Part shown: positions 49,721-63,804 of the stretch, one piece after another | How positions within the stretch are numbered: position 1 is the first letter of the stretch | Layout of the letters: the number at the start of each line of letters is the position of its first letter | NCBI RefSeq assembly: GCF_900700375.1 | Contig: NW_021630105.1 | Location: 1-64,000 of the forward strand | Reading direction: 5' to 3' | Source: Denticeps clupeoides | Taxonomy: Eukaryota; Chordata; Actinopteri; Clupeiformes; Denticipitidae | Length of the DNA stretch: 64,000 bases | The notes under the pieces: generated by a model | The model's input: the letters and a program-made list of their open reading frames with translations, nothing else | Databases searched by the model: none | What the model was told of the DNA's origin: nothing | Made by a program: the position numbers and the translations under genes

Positions 49721-52700
49721 CTGCAGGAGGAAACCATACACAGGCATGAGCAAGGATCATGGCTCACGGCGGTGAACAATGCAACTCTGGACCGAAGTTC
49801 CCTGGCACGATGGGAGCATTACAGTCCTGTAGATGGCAGTAACGTTCAGTGTCCACACCAGCAATGGAGACCAGTGACCAGATGTAAACGTCTGTGGGAC
49901 GGGTTAATAACCGAGAACTAACCGGTTAGGTCATAAACAATAAACGAATGTGGGTCCCCAATTAAAATAAAAAGAGGGATGTCATTTTACAGGGACAAAG
50001 TCTACAAAAAAGGTTACAATGTTACAATGTGATACAATATGATATGACATACGTTATAATATGACGTTACATATATGTGACACGTTATAATATGTTAAAT
50101 TACGTTGTATCATGTACATATGTTACAAAGCTCTCAGACACTGCCATCACTGCCATCACTGCCACTTTAAAAAAAAGACACATGAAAACAGAATGATGGT
50201 GAAGCTGGCATGAAGCTGCATTAAACCAACCGTGGAGACAAAATGATCCTTTAGAGAAGCAAGCGTCAGCCAATTAAAAAAGTCAAATGTTAATGAGGGT
50301 TGCCATACCCAGCAGAAGTGCACAGCCTGAAATAATTTCACCCCCAAAACACACACGCCCACACGGCAAACTGCAGTCCCTCAGCAGGTCGGCAGTGTGT
50401 GCCCAGCCCTGCCCAGTCCTCCCACTGAAGCCTGGTGGGGAACTGGAGCGAGAGAAGCTATCACTGCCATGCATTTTTTATAATGTCTGCCCCATGCAGG
50501 AAAAAGAAGAGAAAAAAGCACAAAGAGGCTGAATTGACATATTTATCGAGGTACATCTTTGAAGCAGGTGCAGCTAATGTGACAAAGTCAAATAAAAATT
50601 GGTGGATGGTGTAAATAGCTGCACTTTAACTAATGTGTCCCCCAAAAATGTTTTGATCCGCTTTTTTGTTCAGAAGCCGGCACACACATGACTGAAAATA
50701 CACCATAAAGGAAAAAACTGTAAATCTGGCTCTACAAACTGCCAGTATGGGGCATAAAAGGGCGCAGAGGTAACTTACTAATAAGAAGGTGCAGCAAAGT
50801 CTTTGCTTGCCTATCAAATCTCCTGCTCACCTTTTTAATAACAGCGGCATTTAAGCCACAGAAGACTTCAGCGTGTGCCGCACTGAGGTGATTTAATGCG
50901 CCGGAGTCGCCCGCGGGGAAAGTGCGAGTCTGTGAGAAAGCCGAATGAGGTGGGGATAGTAAGATCATATTCCACGGCTGCCGAGGAGGACCTCAATCTC
51001 ATTAAACATCTCATCTCCGGCTGCCTCACGAGGGCTTGTCCATTTCAGCCAGCAGGCTGTCCGCGAGTGTGCCCTGCATTTCAATTTCTGCTGACAAGGG
51101 ACCGGGGAGGACAAGACAGATGCATCTGCTCTCCTGCTCCAACCCACCATGCAGGGAGAAAGACCAGCATTCTCCAATATAACTAGAGATCATACGCTGC
51201 AAAGTCAAAACCTCAAATTAATGAACACTGTTTGACATTAATTTGCTTACATTACAAAATGTTGCGTAAAATATTATGTAACATTACAATATGTTAAGTG
51301 ATCTGTATAGTTGTTTTGCCTGTATTAATTTTAGTTTTAGTCGAGTCTTTGCATCAAGCTGTCATTTTAGTCTTAGTCATGTCCAGAATCATTTTAATCT
51401 AGTTTTAGTTGACTTTAGTCTAGTTTTAATCAATGAAAATTGACAAAATATTATTTTAATCAAACCAATTTCATAGTTACTCTTATTAATATATTATTGT
51501 TACTTTATATACTCACGAATACTCTACATCCATTCCTTTTTGTCCCTGCCAACTGCTCACCCATAGCAATTAATGCCATGATTGCATATTGTGGAAGTGA
51601 GATACAGGAAACAGAAATACTGCATAAAAATAATAATGCGATTAAATGAAATAACGTCTTCTTTCCTTTTCATCAACAAAAATGTGTTTTTATTTTTATT
51701 TAGTTTTAATTTTGTAAACCATATTTAGTCGCAAACAATATTACACATTATATTTCATTGTAGTTATCTTCACATCAACAGCATTTATATTGCATCTCGT
51801 CTTCGTCACAAAGGTTTGTTCAAAAATTCTGTTTATTTATATAACATGATAACGGTTATGATATTACTTTACATTACCTTCTGTTACACTGCGATGTGTT
51901 ACACATGATATCTTATAGTTTAGTGGAAGTACTGAGTCTTCATGAGACTGAAAATTGAAAAATGACAGTAATGTGGATAAGGTATCCTGATTGCGTAGTG
52001 CCACTGGTCACTTGGTGAAATTTCCACCTCTAGTGTAGTACTGGAAATGAACGCCTTTAAAACAGCTTTAAGGTTTTGGTATGTGTGTCCCATTTGAATC
52101 CCAGCCAAAATCAAGAAAGAAAATCTCTTGATCCTGTTCTTTAAGCTCCTGCCCTCTTTCTGTCTCTCTTTCCCTCTCTACTGCCTTGCATTAGTTGTTC
52201 TGGACCCAGTCAGTGTTCCGCCTCTGAATACACCAGGGTCAGTGGAACACTGATTGCTTGATTCAGATCTGTTGGTCTCTGGAACGGAACAAAAAAACAG
52301 TCCCTGAGGTCTTGGCTGAGAAATCTGTGCCACGAAGCAGAGCTTCCCAATCCTGGTCCCTGGAAGAACATCTTAACGTTACCCTAACCATGCTCAGAAG
52401 ACCATTTTACACCAAATGTTGGATGAATTGGGTTATTTGGGTCCATACGACATTTTAGAAGGTTTTATTATGCGGAAAAACAATACAGAATTTTAATCAA
52501 AAATTTGCCTCATTCTTTAAATTATCGTTCATATAATTTATTTGGAGTATTTTAAATTGTGGCACAATATTTCATTAATATATAATAAATATAGAACAAA
52601 TATAATGTTTATAATATTCCCAAAATAGTTTTAGAACCATGCATCACAATGCTGTTTAATTCTCACCATAATAAACTACACATATTGTACCTTTAAGTAA

Positions 52701-53726
52701 TTTCAACATTGCACAGTAATACCACATGCACACAGGAAATAACTGAATTAGCAGTCTGGTCGTCCCACACTGACGATGGGGGACCAAAATCCAGAATCGG
52801 GGCCATTTGTTAATGGCAGTGATATTTTTCCTCATTCATCTCTAAAACGTCCCCTGGGCCCGGCCGCCGCCATCAACCCACACCGATTCTTCCACAGGAT
52901 CTGCTTTGATAAATGGCCAGTGTGGGTAAATTGGATTGTGAGCGGCATCCCCCAGTTCTGGTTCAGCAGATCGCCACAGCTCGCCTGCACCGTTCTCTAA
53001 ATCACTTCCCTCCTATAATCACATCACCAAGATGTTAGGTAATTGCTAAATGCCATTAAACATTTACGCCGCCAATTCGGTTACTGAGAGCTTGGGGACA
53101 ATTTGCATGTATTACCAAAGCTCACGAGGACACGGATAAAGCAGGTAGATGTTTAAGCGTGGTGGTGGGGTGGACCACACATACAATATGCATCTTCATT
53201 TCACTTCATTTCTCCTCAGCCTGGGAAACTGGCACTGATCCTGAAAGTCATCTTCAAGGAGCTGTGGGGAAATGGGCCAATGTGTCAAAGTCACTTTCAT
53301 CCCAAATGAGACCCGCCTCATGGGTTTGAGCTCATGACGCATGAAGGATCTTCACAGTTGTCAGAGCAGGAACTCAACCGAGCCACAACATAATGGCACG
53401 GGCTATGTAACGATTTTAATATGGTTCGGTAAAAAGGAAACATTTTCACAAACCCGACCTGCTGACCCCAGTTGTGAAACACTTCAGTTTAAGCTGATTG
53501 GGCCATGAATTTGTTTTCATGCATTTTACATGGATGTAATGTTAGTAGTGACCCGTCACCTGATCTAAAAGATGAGGTGGTCCATCAAGAACTCATCTCC
53601 AGTGACAGAGAAGCATAAATCATGCGGCATATCGAGGAGTGAGAACCATTTTGGGATATGAACAAAAACCAAACCACTTATCACAGAGAAGCGCTTGTGA
53701 CTATTTTTGAAAATTAGAAATGAAGA

Positions 53727-53734
<8 letters not shown>

Positions 53735-53769
<35 letters not shown>
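53735..53769. repeat. (AT)n microsatellite
   Basis: About 17 AT units following an A-run. Confidence 0.92.
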
Positions 53770-53771
<2 letters not shown>

Positions 53772-54654
53772 TCAGCAAATTGTCACTTGTGCCATCATGG
53801 ATCTCACCCCTCAGCTGAACGGGCGTGTTGCCAGTGTCGGTGTGAACAGGCCCCGCCCCCAGGATCCAACCAGCACATCCCACCGCTGCTGTGAGAAATA
53901 TGAAGTCAATGAAGGATTTCCTTCATCCTTTTCACTTAGTCCATCCCCCCTCTGCATCACTTTCTACACTAAACTATTAATAATCATATTCATATTACTT
54001 TTAAATAAATAATCATATTCATCTTACTTACTTCTATTACAACTGGCCAAATCACATAATTTAAAGGGCAAATATCAGGATTTTACTGTGAGCGTGATAT
54101 ATGCTGTGTTTAGATAGCATTTCTGTAAATCACCCATAAACACATAAACCGCTCAGAGGAAACTGTCCGACCTCCCTAATCTCCGGCATTAACGCTGACC
54201 TTATTCTGAAAAGTGGGTGCTGTGGGCGGGCTGAGGTCGCGGGGAAACTGCGGGGTGAACTAAGCCGCTAAAGAGTCGCCATCATTTAACACAACACCCC
54301 ATAATCTGCACACAACGCATTAAAGCCAGAATTTAAAATGCAGTGACAGCAGCGTGGCGGGACAACGAGGGAAGATGAAAAAACCTCTGTGTGTTGGGGA
54401 TTATATCCATACCATCCGTTGGGTGTTATATATTAATGTGAGTTGGATTCATACAAGACCAAAGCTCAAGCTGGACACCGATGCCTGTTGGCACACAAAG
54501 GCTGTGAATATATGGAGCAGGGATTAAAGTATATCAAGGAGATTATCATACAGAGGACAATACGGAGGAGAAAACCAAGACTGAGCTTCTGTCTGGACCT
54601 GTCTGATGACAATCCCGCATATTACAGGCAAAAAAAAAATAGATATCTGCAGTA

Positions 54655-54851
54655 AATGGTGATAGTAGCCTAGTGGGTAACACACTCGCCTATAAACCAG
54701 AAGACCCAGGTTCAAACCCCACTTACTACCATCGTGTCCCTGAGCAGGACACTTAACCCTGAGTGTCTCCAGGGGGGGACTGTCCCCGTAACTACTGACT
54801 GTAAGTCGCTCTGGATAAGGGCGTCTGATAAATGCTGTAAATGTAAATGGC
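54655..54851 (+). mobile_element. tRNA-derived SINE (family B), full length
   Basis: gtgatagtagcctagtgggt, aggttcaaaccccacttact, taagtcgctctggataaggg, aatgctgtaaatgtaaatgg. Confidence 0.88.
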
Positions 54852-55915
54852 CGAAAAACCATATCCCAAATAGTGCTAGACGATTTATATATCAGCATTT
54901 TCTATGAAGTGTGCTAAATGTATAAGCCACTGGCTGGATATTCATCATTATATTGGTGTATAACTTGATGTATAAGATATAAGCAACATTTTAATGTGTC
55001 ACAGAAACATTAAACATTATAAATGCTTCGTTTATTCATTTAGTTGGTAAAATTTATCGGCATTTAAGAAAAGCTGGGGAATTAAATAAATGAATTTTCT
55101 CAAAAATTACAAACACAAAATCCAACGAATCTCCTACAGAACAAAATTCTGCCTTTTGCCTAGAACATAAAGTGATGTGCTGATATGGACATTATGAACA
55201 GCCAGTCCGCGCCCCCAGATCCGGATACATGTGTCAAATATGGATTCGTTATATGGTTCTTAATAAAAACGAACCTAAACCTGGTCCTTAATTAAAAATT
55301 GAGTCTAGTGTAAAATGTTCCTTAGACATCAAAAGATACACAAACAAGCTGTTTCTCTGAATTTGAATGTAACATGTTACCATGATTTGCCCATAAATGG
55401 TCTGTTGGCAGGGATGTTTAATATAAATGGAAATGGGTTTTGTAAAAGAAAAATGTTTTTTAAATGAAAAGGCAGTTTCCTGTTTTATCCACTGTTCTAT
55501 CGCTCCTTTTCAAAGCCATTTTAATGATGCATTACTCTTCTTTATCACTCAATTATTCATGCGCTTTGTCTACCTTCCACCTCAATTCGTTCCATCCCGA
55601 TTCTCTCAGCCTTCCTGATTTTTACAGGGTCACGTCTTCAGGCGCCGCCACGGTTCAGGTCCACCGCGGAGGTGCTGAAATCGTGGCGCCGCACTGCCTT
55701 GGTTTAAAAGGCCCCGACCTCTGCCCCCCGGCCAAGGCCAGCACGCCGGGGCCGTAAACACGACTGATGCCCCGTCACTGTGTGCCGCGAGAAGCGACAT
55801 CAAAGCCGCTCTGCTGCGCCCTCTTAAAGCGCTGAAAATGACGCTATAATTGTTTTCTGGGGCCATTTCATTGTAAATGAGCGCGCTTGGCGGTGTAAGG
55901 GACAGACATGTCCGA

Positions 55916-55920
<5 letters not shown>

Positions 55921-55954
<34 letters not shown>
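55921..55954 (+). repeat. (TG)n microsatellite
   Basis: Seventeen uninterrupted TG units. Confidence 0.93.
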
Positions 55955-55957
<3 letters not shown>

Positions 55958-56490
55958 ACCCCACTGAGCTCGGGCTACTTTGTAAAGTCTGTATCTGATT
56001 TAGAATGTGCTACCGTACACATCTATATAATCTTTATTACCTTTGGAGAAGGGCTTAAAAAGTGAAGAATGTGCTTCATAAAAAAGCAGAAATGGAGGTG
56101 TCTAATGAGCTCCTCTGATCCTCGGAGGGAGTGGTGTGGCCTCCTCCTCCTCTGGACTTTATTAGAAGGCCAAGTTTGCAGCACAGCGACACATGGGAGG
56201 TTTTTTTTGGTGCCGCATACAATTATTCTGCCAAAGCGTTCTGTGAGAACCCTGAAGGTTTCCGACATGGCAAGCCTGCTCAGGCATGGCCCCAATTACC
56301 ACAGCTCGCTTTCTGGGATTTATCATGAAAGACTTGAAAGTCACAAGCTCATCTGAAGGCCAAACGTCTCCAAGAAGCGCTTTACTTTCTACGCATTACA
56401 TATAATAACATTGAAAAGGCCTTTATTTATTCTAGATTAGGCCGTATGATGTTTCCAAAGCGTTTTACTACTCTGCTCTGTCTGCCAGCC

Positions 56491-56491
<1 letters not shown>

Positions 56492-56530
<39 letters not shown>
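56492..56530 (+). repeat. (TG)n microsatellite
   Basis: About nineteen uninterrupted units. Confidence 0.93.
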
Positions 56531-56532
<2 letters not shown>

Positions 56533-58020
56533 AGAGCCTCAGAATTTACCAACACACACCTACCACGGTACCTGATGCAGTCTGGATGCGAGCTTCGGGG
56601 GTATTTTTAGGCGCGTTCAGGTCTCGCCGCTCAGATGTTCCTGGGGGAGCAGCGGCGTGGACTAATAAGAGGGAAGATCCCAGCCTGGGAGCGGCGACGC
56701 CCGCAGAGTGGGGGAACCGCTGGACGATGACGGCATTGTAATGAGGTGACAGCGAGGGCCGCGCCCAGGGGGACTGCTGCTGAGTCTGTAATCCCACCAT
56801 CATTAGATTACTGCGTTTGTCAAGTCACATTTCAGAGAAGGGACAAGGGACATTTCACTCTTTTTTTACTGCTAATAATAGGCAGCAAAATTCAAGAAAC
56901 GGGCTGCAAACGTGGAAGTGCGCAGAGACAGGCGAATTACTGACAGATTGAAGGCTTTTTTTGAGTGTTTATAGAACCTTTAAACTCCAGATTTAAAGAT
57001 TACTAGTCATGTTTAATGATATTTTTGGATCGTTTTTAAAGATCCACGGAATCCCTGCTGTGAGTTTCGTGCAGGTGATGCAACTCGCCATCAGCAAGTA
57101 TTTCTGCAGTAGGTCGGTCTTAAAAAAAATCTCCCGTTTGCCACATTTATACCCTGTTTATACCATCTATACCATGCAGATTAAAAGGACCCCAGTCATG
57201 ATCAAACTCTTAGCTCTTACCTTATCCGATATTATGCCTAAAAGCTATAACTAATAATTCATTTTTGTCTCACGACCCGGGTGATCTCAGATTTTTGTCT
57301 GTAAAATTCAAGATCTGCAAAGTCTGTAAGTTTCCCTATAAAATACAAAGCATAAACATAAAATGCAGTCAAACCAAAAAACGTAAAGGTGAAAGATCAG
57401 ATTAGAGTATCGGGGTTAATGTCAATCTGATGCCATGCAGAACATAATTGATTATATGGTAATGATGTTGCTTGGTGAATTTCTGGTTAAAATGTAGTGC
57501 TGTAGTGACAGGGCTCCGGGATTCCCTGTATTCAGATCAGGCAGCCACTGCTGGCCCTACTTTTTAACTAGGACGTTTTATCTGACGCCATCCGAACGTC
57601 CTGCCGACTGGTGCGGGACGCCTGTGTGGACACCTTGAAAAACGGCTGGTGCAGACGTCCGTGTGAACGAGGCTCTAACTCTCATCTCACTGATGTATTT
57701 GAAAACGTAATGTGAGGACTGATGGGACTGATCATAATGCATTGATAATCGAGGCCTTTATTCCCATTTATCTGCTGCACTGCATGCATGAAGACTCTTG
57801 CTCTTTGACCTGCTTCAAATTGCCATATTTAGCTCACCTGAAACATGGATTACAAAGTAAGGATTAGCGAGAGATTATCTGCGCGTTTCAAAGTGCTCCA
57901 ATCCCACGGTAAATTATACGAATGAGACTCGACCGGACCATCCAGATTAGCGCTGCCAGCACTAAAGAGAAAGTTCCTTTTGAAAAGTGTGGTGACCTGA
58001 GTGCACATCGCATGTCCTTC

Positions 58021-58042
58021 ACACACACACACACACACACAC
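58021..58042 (+). repeat. (AC)n microsatellite
   Basis: Eleven units. Confidence 0.9.
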
Positions 58043-58368
58043 ATCTCTACAGCCTTTAATTAGCAGACGACTGGGGAGATTACATATCGCGAGTGAACAA
58101 ACATATGCGCTCTGTGCTGTGATTCTGCAGGGAGTCTCCAACCCTGCCGTCCCACGTGGCAGAGGAACATTCGAGATAATACTGCCTCTTCAATCCATTA
58201 CAAACGGCACATTTACAGAACATTTATTTCTTATTTCTCCAGAAGCACACACGGTATGTCCGTATCTGCTGCAGAGCTGTCGGGTCGAGTTTGTGCGGCC
58301 TATAGTACCTGTCCTTTCCATATGATTCGCTGCCTACTGCATTTGTGTGCATTGGCGTCTGCATGCAA

Positions 58369-58590
58369 ATTCAAATTTAATTTTATTTGTCACATACACA
58401 GTCATACAAGGTATGATGTGCAGTGAAATGCTTTTTGCGACTGCTACAGACCACAGTATTGCAAATGTTGCAAGTAAACAATGAACCAATATGCAAATAT
58501 TGCAAACATAACCAAATATTACACTTTTACGTCTTTAACATACAATATGTGTAACTGACAGGGTGAAGGTGTGCAAATGAGTTACAGTTT
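58369..58590 (-). mobile_element. L2-like LINE 3' tail
   Basis: attttatttgtcacatacac, gatgtgcagtgaaatgcttt, ctgctacagaccacagtatt, and the caatatgcaaatattgcaa block correspond to the 3' UTR of the LINE at 19262-20060. Confidence 0.75.
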
Positions 58591-58971
58591 TTTTTACAAT
58601 GTTTAAAGAAAATAGAAAAAGAGCCATAAAAAAGAGCAGTAAGGTAAAAAGCGCAGAGTCATTTTGTGCAAAGTGGTTTTGTAGCAGCATGCGGCCGGAG
58701 CCTCGTGAGAGTCCTGGAGTGACACGTCCCTTCCAGCTTCGGGGATTAGACCAAGCACGGCCTCACGTTTCCACCACGTCTCTCCTCATCGGGCTCATGA
58801 TCTACGGTGACGAGGCCTGGACCCGCTAATTCATCCTTTCACTGGCCTGTAAAGGGGCTTAACTGACCGAGCATGAAACCGATAATCTGACACTGGCGGC
58901 CGTGACGCCAAAACGAGCCTCCAAAGCGCTGAAGGAGAACCGCAACCGAAACGAAAGCTTTTGGTACAGAT

Positions 58972-59008
58972 CCCCTTATTTTTTAGCCATACACTAAAAA
59001 ATAAGGGG
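58972..59008. repeat. Perfect 15-bp inverted repeat, 7-base loop
   Basis: ccccttattttttag, loop ccataca, then ctaaaaaataagggg, with no mismatch. It could form a cruciform or RNA hairpin. It ends in neither a T-run nor a gene, so no function is assigned. Confidence 0.85.
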
Positions 59009-59062
59009 ACCACATACTGTCCACTACAGATTAATGTCTTCATCGGCCAATCCCTCAAAAAC

Positions 59063-59189
59063 CTACATTTACATAATTTACCAGACGCCCGTATCCAGAG
59101 CACCTTACAGTCAGTAGGTACAGGGACAGTCCCTCTGGAGACACTCAGGGTTAAATGTCCTGCTCAGGGACATGATGGTAGTAAGGGCT
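59063..59189 (-). mobile_element. tRNA-derived SINE (family B), partial
   Basis: tttaccagacgcccgtatcc, gagacactcagggttaaatg, gacatgatggtagtaaggg; the A-box end is missing. Confidence 0.8.
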
Positions 59190-59439
59190 ACTACTGTATC
59201 TGGTGTCACCTCAGACCAAAAGAACGTCTGACAAGAAGCGCATCTATATATTTCAGGCCAGGAATCAATGGAACACTTGAATGTTCGGTATTTTACATTT
59301 CTACATCTCTGTTGGCCATCCGGTTCTCTGCATCATGAGCACAAAAAGTCTGTAGACCAGCAGTAACCTTCACCCCCCCATCTATCAACACAATCACATT
59401 AATATTGATATTACTCCACAACTGTATAGACAGTAAGAT

Positions 59440-59606
59440 GCAGTGAAAGTGACATGATTGTCATTGTGAGACACTGCAACACAGCACACGGTGTGTGGGC
59501 ACAGGGCCTTCATCAAGGGGACCTCAGGGGCACCTTGGCGGATCAGGATTTGAACCTGCAACCTTCTGGTTAGGGGCCGCTTCCTTAGCCGCTGGACCAC
59601 CACTGG
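59440..59606 (-). mobile_element. tRNA-derived SINE (family A)
   Basis: gtgaaagtgacatgattgtc to ttagccgctggaccaccact, with an internal loss. Confidence 0.82.
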
Positions 59607-59897
59607 AGCACCAGTGCCAAACACATCATTACTGAGCAGGACGTCAGGGGTTCACAGCTTCTCCAATAACCAAACACCAAAAACGGCCTCACATGGCTTC
59701 AATTTACAGGAGACACTCTACCCACGTAGTGGCTGCGGTGGCGTGGAAATGTTCACAACCCCCCCATACCGTACAAAACCGCAGCAGATCGTGACAGAAT
59801 GGCAAGCAGAACTGGTGGAGCCACATCACGTTTCCACATATAAGACCATCTAGAAGGTTCTGCCAGGGATCAAAAAGCAGACAATGAGGATGTGGAG

Positions 59898-60097
59898 CAC
59901 ACGGTGACACGGTGAAACGTGTCCTCTGTATTTAACCATCACCCTTGGTGAGCAGTGGGCACCATGATAGGCGCCCGGGGAGCAGTGTGTGGGGACGGGA
60001 CCTTCATCAAGGGGACCTCAGTGGCACCTCGGGATCCGAACCGGCAACCTTCTGATTACGGGGCCACTTCCTTAACCGCCAGGCCACCGCTGCCTCC
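59898..60097 (-). mobile_element. tRNA-derived SINE (family A)
   Basis: gcacacggtgacacggtgaa through cgcccggggagcagtgtgtg to ttaaccgccaggccaccgct. Confidence 0.85.
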
Positions 60098-60320
60098 AGA
60101 GGAACATAGCAGAGGATTCGAACTCTTTCACTGTGCATCTCTGCTACTAAGGACACACTCACACACGTACCAATACACAAGACATAGAGGGGACAAGGAG
60201 ACACGACCAAAAATCCACCCATCACCATGTGATGGAGGCTGGAGGAATGTGTCCAGATGTCATTTAGAGCTGAGCCACCACCATGGAGCAATACAGTGAT
60301 TCTGCGCAAGTGACATAACA

Positions 60321-60341
60321 GTGTGTGTGTGTGTGTGTGCA

Positions 60342-60372
<31 letters not shown>
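60321..60372. repeat. (GT)n-(AC)n inverted microsatellite
   Basis: A GT tract runs into gcaagc and then an AC tract, so the two halves are complementary across a short loop. Confidence 0.9.
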
Positions 60373-60377
<5 letters not shown>

Positions 60378-60481
60378 CCATTAGCTTTTCACTAAAGAGA
60401 TCCTCCCAGTCAAACACAGGTGTGTGTGTGTGGAGTGAAAAGACCTGAGTGTAACCTGGCAGCAGGCCCCACGAGTGCAGT

Positions 60482-60483
<2 letters not shown>

Positions 60484-60525
<42 letters not shown>
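60484..60525 (+). repeat. (GT)n microsatellite
   Basis: About twenty units. Confidence 0.92.
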
Positions 60526-60528
<3 letters not shown>

Positions 60529-60627
60529 CAGAGCTGGTGTTTCCAAGGCCCAACTGAGTTCCAACGCCGAGACCATCGATCCTCAAGACCCGACAAGCAG
60601 CAGCGGGTGTGGCATCCTGAAGGTAAC

Positions 60628-60629
<2 letters not shown>

Positions 60630-60659
<30 letters not shown>
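60630..60659 (+). repeat. (AC)n microsatellite
   Basis: About fifteen units. Confidence 0.92.
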
Positions 60660-60660
<1 letters not shown>

Positions 60661-62976
60661 TTCCCACAGAAGACTGACTGAAGAAAAAAACCTTTGTGTC
60701 AGATTAGATTTTGAATTCCGCTGCGGTGTGATGAGATGCTGCTCCGCCGCGACTGCATGCCAGACAACCATCAGACATCTGTCCCCATCACTCCTGTCCC
60801 CAACACCCCCGTCCCCAACACCTTCGTCTCAGTGCCACGCTGGCCGGAGAAAAACATGAAAAACAAAAAAAAGAGACAACGTCCAGAATCCGTAATCTCG
60901 GAAACAGGCCATCTCCACCTCAGTTCCATGGATCAGTAACGTGACTGTGACATTCACAATCCCACAATGCATCACAAAAAACAATACGAGCAAGAAAAGC
61001 TAAGAAACGGTGTGGAGACAAATGAGCAGGGATCCGTCATTATTCACCAAGATTCCGACTCGCTGTCATCATGAAGAACGTCTGGTCCCTTCAGGGGAAA
61101 ATCTGTGGCTTTCCCCCCAAATTCTCATATTACTATCACATTATTCTTTCCTAATTGTTCTCTTTTATAAAGAACCAATAAAATCCAATTCAAAACTCGG
61201 GCTGCTCTAACGGCAGCTTTTTAATTTCCAATAACCACAAGCGCAGTGCATGCAGAACCAATTCATGCACAGACCTCTGATTAGACCAAGTATTATACGT
61301 GTGAATTCATAATTCCATTTCATTGATCATTTTCAGCAGGATTCGATTAGAGATTTGACTAGAAATCATGTGCTGTTGCGGTGATTGATTGCGTATCGTA
61401 TTGCATCGCGACGCAGCTGCCAATACCCACCGCCGGGCAGGAGAGAACGGTCGATAAGAGAATAAGGAACATGCACAGAAACCAAAACAGATCATTATCG
61501 ACATTTAAACTGTAAAAAAAAGAGAGAATAGAGATGGAAAGATGAGCAGCGGGGAGAGGACAGTAGTGAACTGGAGCAGAAAAAACGAGATGGGCGTGCG
61601 AGGAGATGTCTTCATGGGTGTGTCCCAATTCCTCCTCCACGGCAGAGAACGTGGCGTTATTAAAAATCACACCGTGCATAAACTAACCCAGTTCTGATGG
61701 CCACCGATTTTTCTCTTTTTTTCCGTAAATGGCCTAAATATATGTAACATTATCCCACCTTTGTCTGAATCCTCCGCAGGGCTCGGGGTCTCGCCCAGTC
61801 ATCTAAAGAACAGCACACAATGTGGGGCCATTTCATGTAAAGATGGCCGACTTGGGTGTCACCACCCCGACTCCCGCACAATAGCAGGCATCTCCAGTTA
61901 CTTTTTGCCCTAAACAAATGATATAGGAAAACCTCTCCCTCCCGTGTACACGACTGAAAGAAAGCAGGTAATGCAAGGACTGTTAAAAAGCTCATGTAAC
62001 CTTCCACAGTAAAATGTAGGTATTTTATGACACCTTTATATCATTATAAAAGCTGCCTTTTATTATACATGCACATTATAATTCAAATATTGCGGGAAGG
62101 CCCGTATTAAATTGTTTTTCCCCTGCAGAAGCCCACAATTTGTCTTACATGAATAAAATATGATTCTGGCTTTGAAGGGGTGCCTTTCCCCAGCCGTGCT
62201 TTGTGCACGGTGTCATTGAGACAGAACGAGGTGACCTTGAAAATCTCCACTGAGCCAACCGGCAATCTCCGGCCCAGAACACCATTAACAACATTTTACA
62301 TTCGTATTCATTTATAGTTTGCCATGCCCTAATATATCAGTAATGATCATTTATTCCAGTTCTGCTTATCTTATGCATGCAACTTAATATTTTTTAATTG
62401 TGATTTTTCTTATTTTTCTTATTACTGAGGTCAAATACTCCACAATGCAGGTTGCTGGTTCTAACGTTTTTTCAGCGGTGTCTGTCACCAAGACGTCACA
62501 TGGTAGTAAAGCGTTGAGACGCTCTTTAATCTGTTCACAAGACGTTCCTCATCCAACGCAGACAAGAACCTGCGGCCTGTCCCTCAGCCTGGAGACCCGC
62601 TGTCTGCCTGTCCGCCAGCAGCGCTGTGATTGGATTACGCCGTTGGCACATCAGTATTCAGGCTATGGTTCTGATATCCAGACTGTGGTGCTTTACCTGG
62701 CCTGGTTACACCAGGTCACCAGCATCAAAACGCACGGCCATATGTCCCGCATTTTCAAGAGCACTTTACTCATCCCGCCGGTGCACTAAAGTACACTCGG
62801 CATTTATCACAAGCTCACACCGCAGGGTACACGTGGGTGGGGGATGTATAGAACGCCATTTACATCCAGATCATTGTCGTACATTAACTTCCCATCAAAC
62901 ATACAGCCACACAATTCTTACTTCTATAATAACGACATTCAGAAGTCTAATAATGTAATGTGGCTGTTCACCAGAA

Positions 62977-63117
62977 GTGTGTGTGTGTCTGTGTGAGTGT
63001 GTGTGTATGCGTGTGTGTATGTGTCGGTGCGTGGGTGTATGTGTGTGTGTATGTATGTATGTATGTGTTCATGCAAGTGAATGTGCGTGTGTGTGTGTCT
63101 GTGTGTGCGTATGCATG

Positions 63118-63169
<52 letters not shown>

Positions 63170-63449
63170 TGTGTGTGTGCATGTGTGTGTGTGTGTGTGT
63201 GTCTGTGTATTGTGTGTGTGTGTATGTGTGTGTGCATGCGTTTGCGTGTGTATGTATGTGTGTAAGTATGTGTGCATGCGTGTGTGTGTATGTATGTATG
63301 AATGTGTGCATGCGTGTGTGTGTGCATGTGTGTGCGTGTGTGCATGCGTGTGTGCGTGTATGTATGTGTGTGTGTGTGTGTATGTATGTGTGTGTGTGCG
63401 TGTGTCTGTGTATTGTGTGTGTGTGTGTGTCTGTGTGTGCGCATGCATG

Positions 63450-63506
<57 letters not shown>

Positions 63507-63727
63507 ATGTGTGTGTGTATGTATGTATGTGTGCATGTGTGTGTCTGTGTATTGTGTGTGTGTATGTGTGTGTGTGTGTGTGTCTGTGTATTGTGTGTGT
63601 GTGTGTGTGTCTGTGTATTGTGTGTATGTATGTGTGTGTGTGTGTTGTGTGTGAGTGTGTGCGTGTGTGCATGCGTGTGTGTATGTATGTGTGCATGCGT
63701 GTGCATGTGTGCATGCGTGTGTGTGTA

Positions 63728-63771
<44 letters not shown>

Positions 63772-63804
63772 TGCGTGTGTCTGTGTTGTGTGTGTGTGTG
63801 TGTA
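62977..63804. repeat. TG/TA compound microsatellite mosaic, about 830 bp
   Basis: Long TG tracts broken by TA tracts (63121-63166, 63450-63470) and by TATG, TGCATG and TGTCTGTGTATTG motifs that recur. The frames open across it (His-Thr or Cys-Val repeats) are composition artefacts. Confidence 0.95.

Noticed and set aside
56546-56803. Candidate gpc1 exon 1 on the minus strand
   Set aside because: No signal peptide and no SCGEVRQIY-like sequence; GC-rich composition alone.
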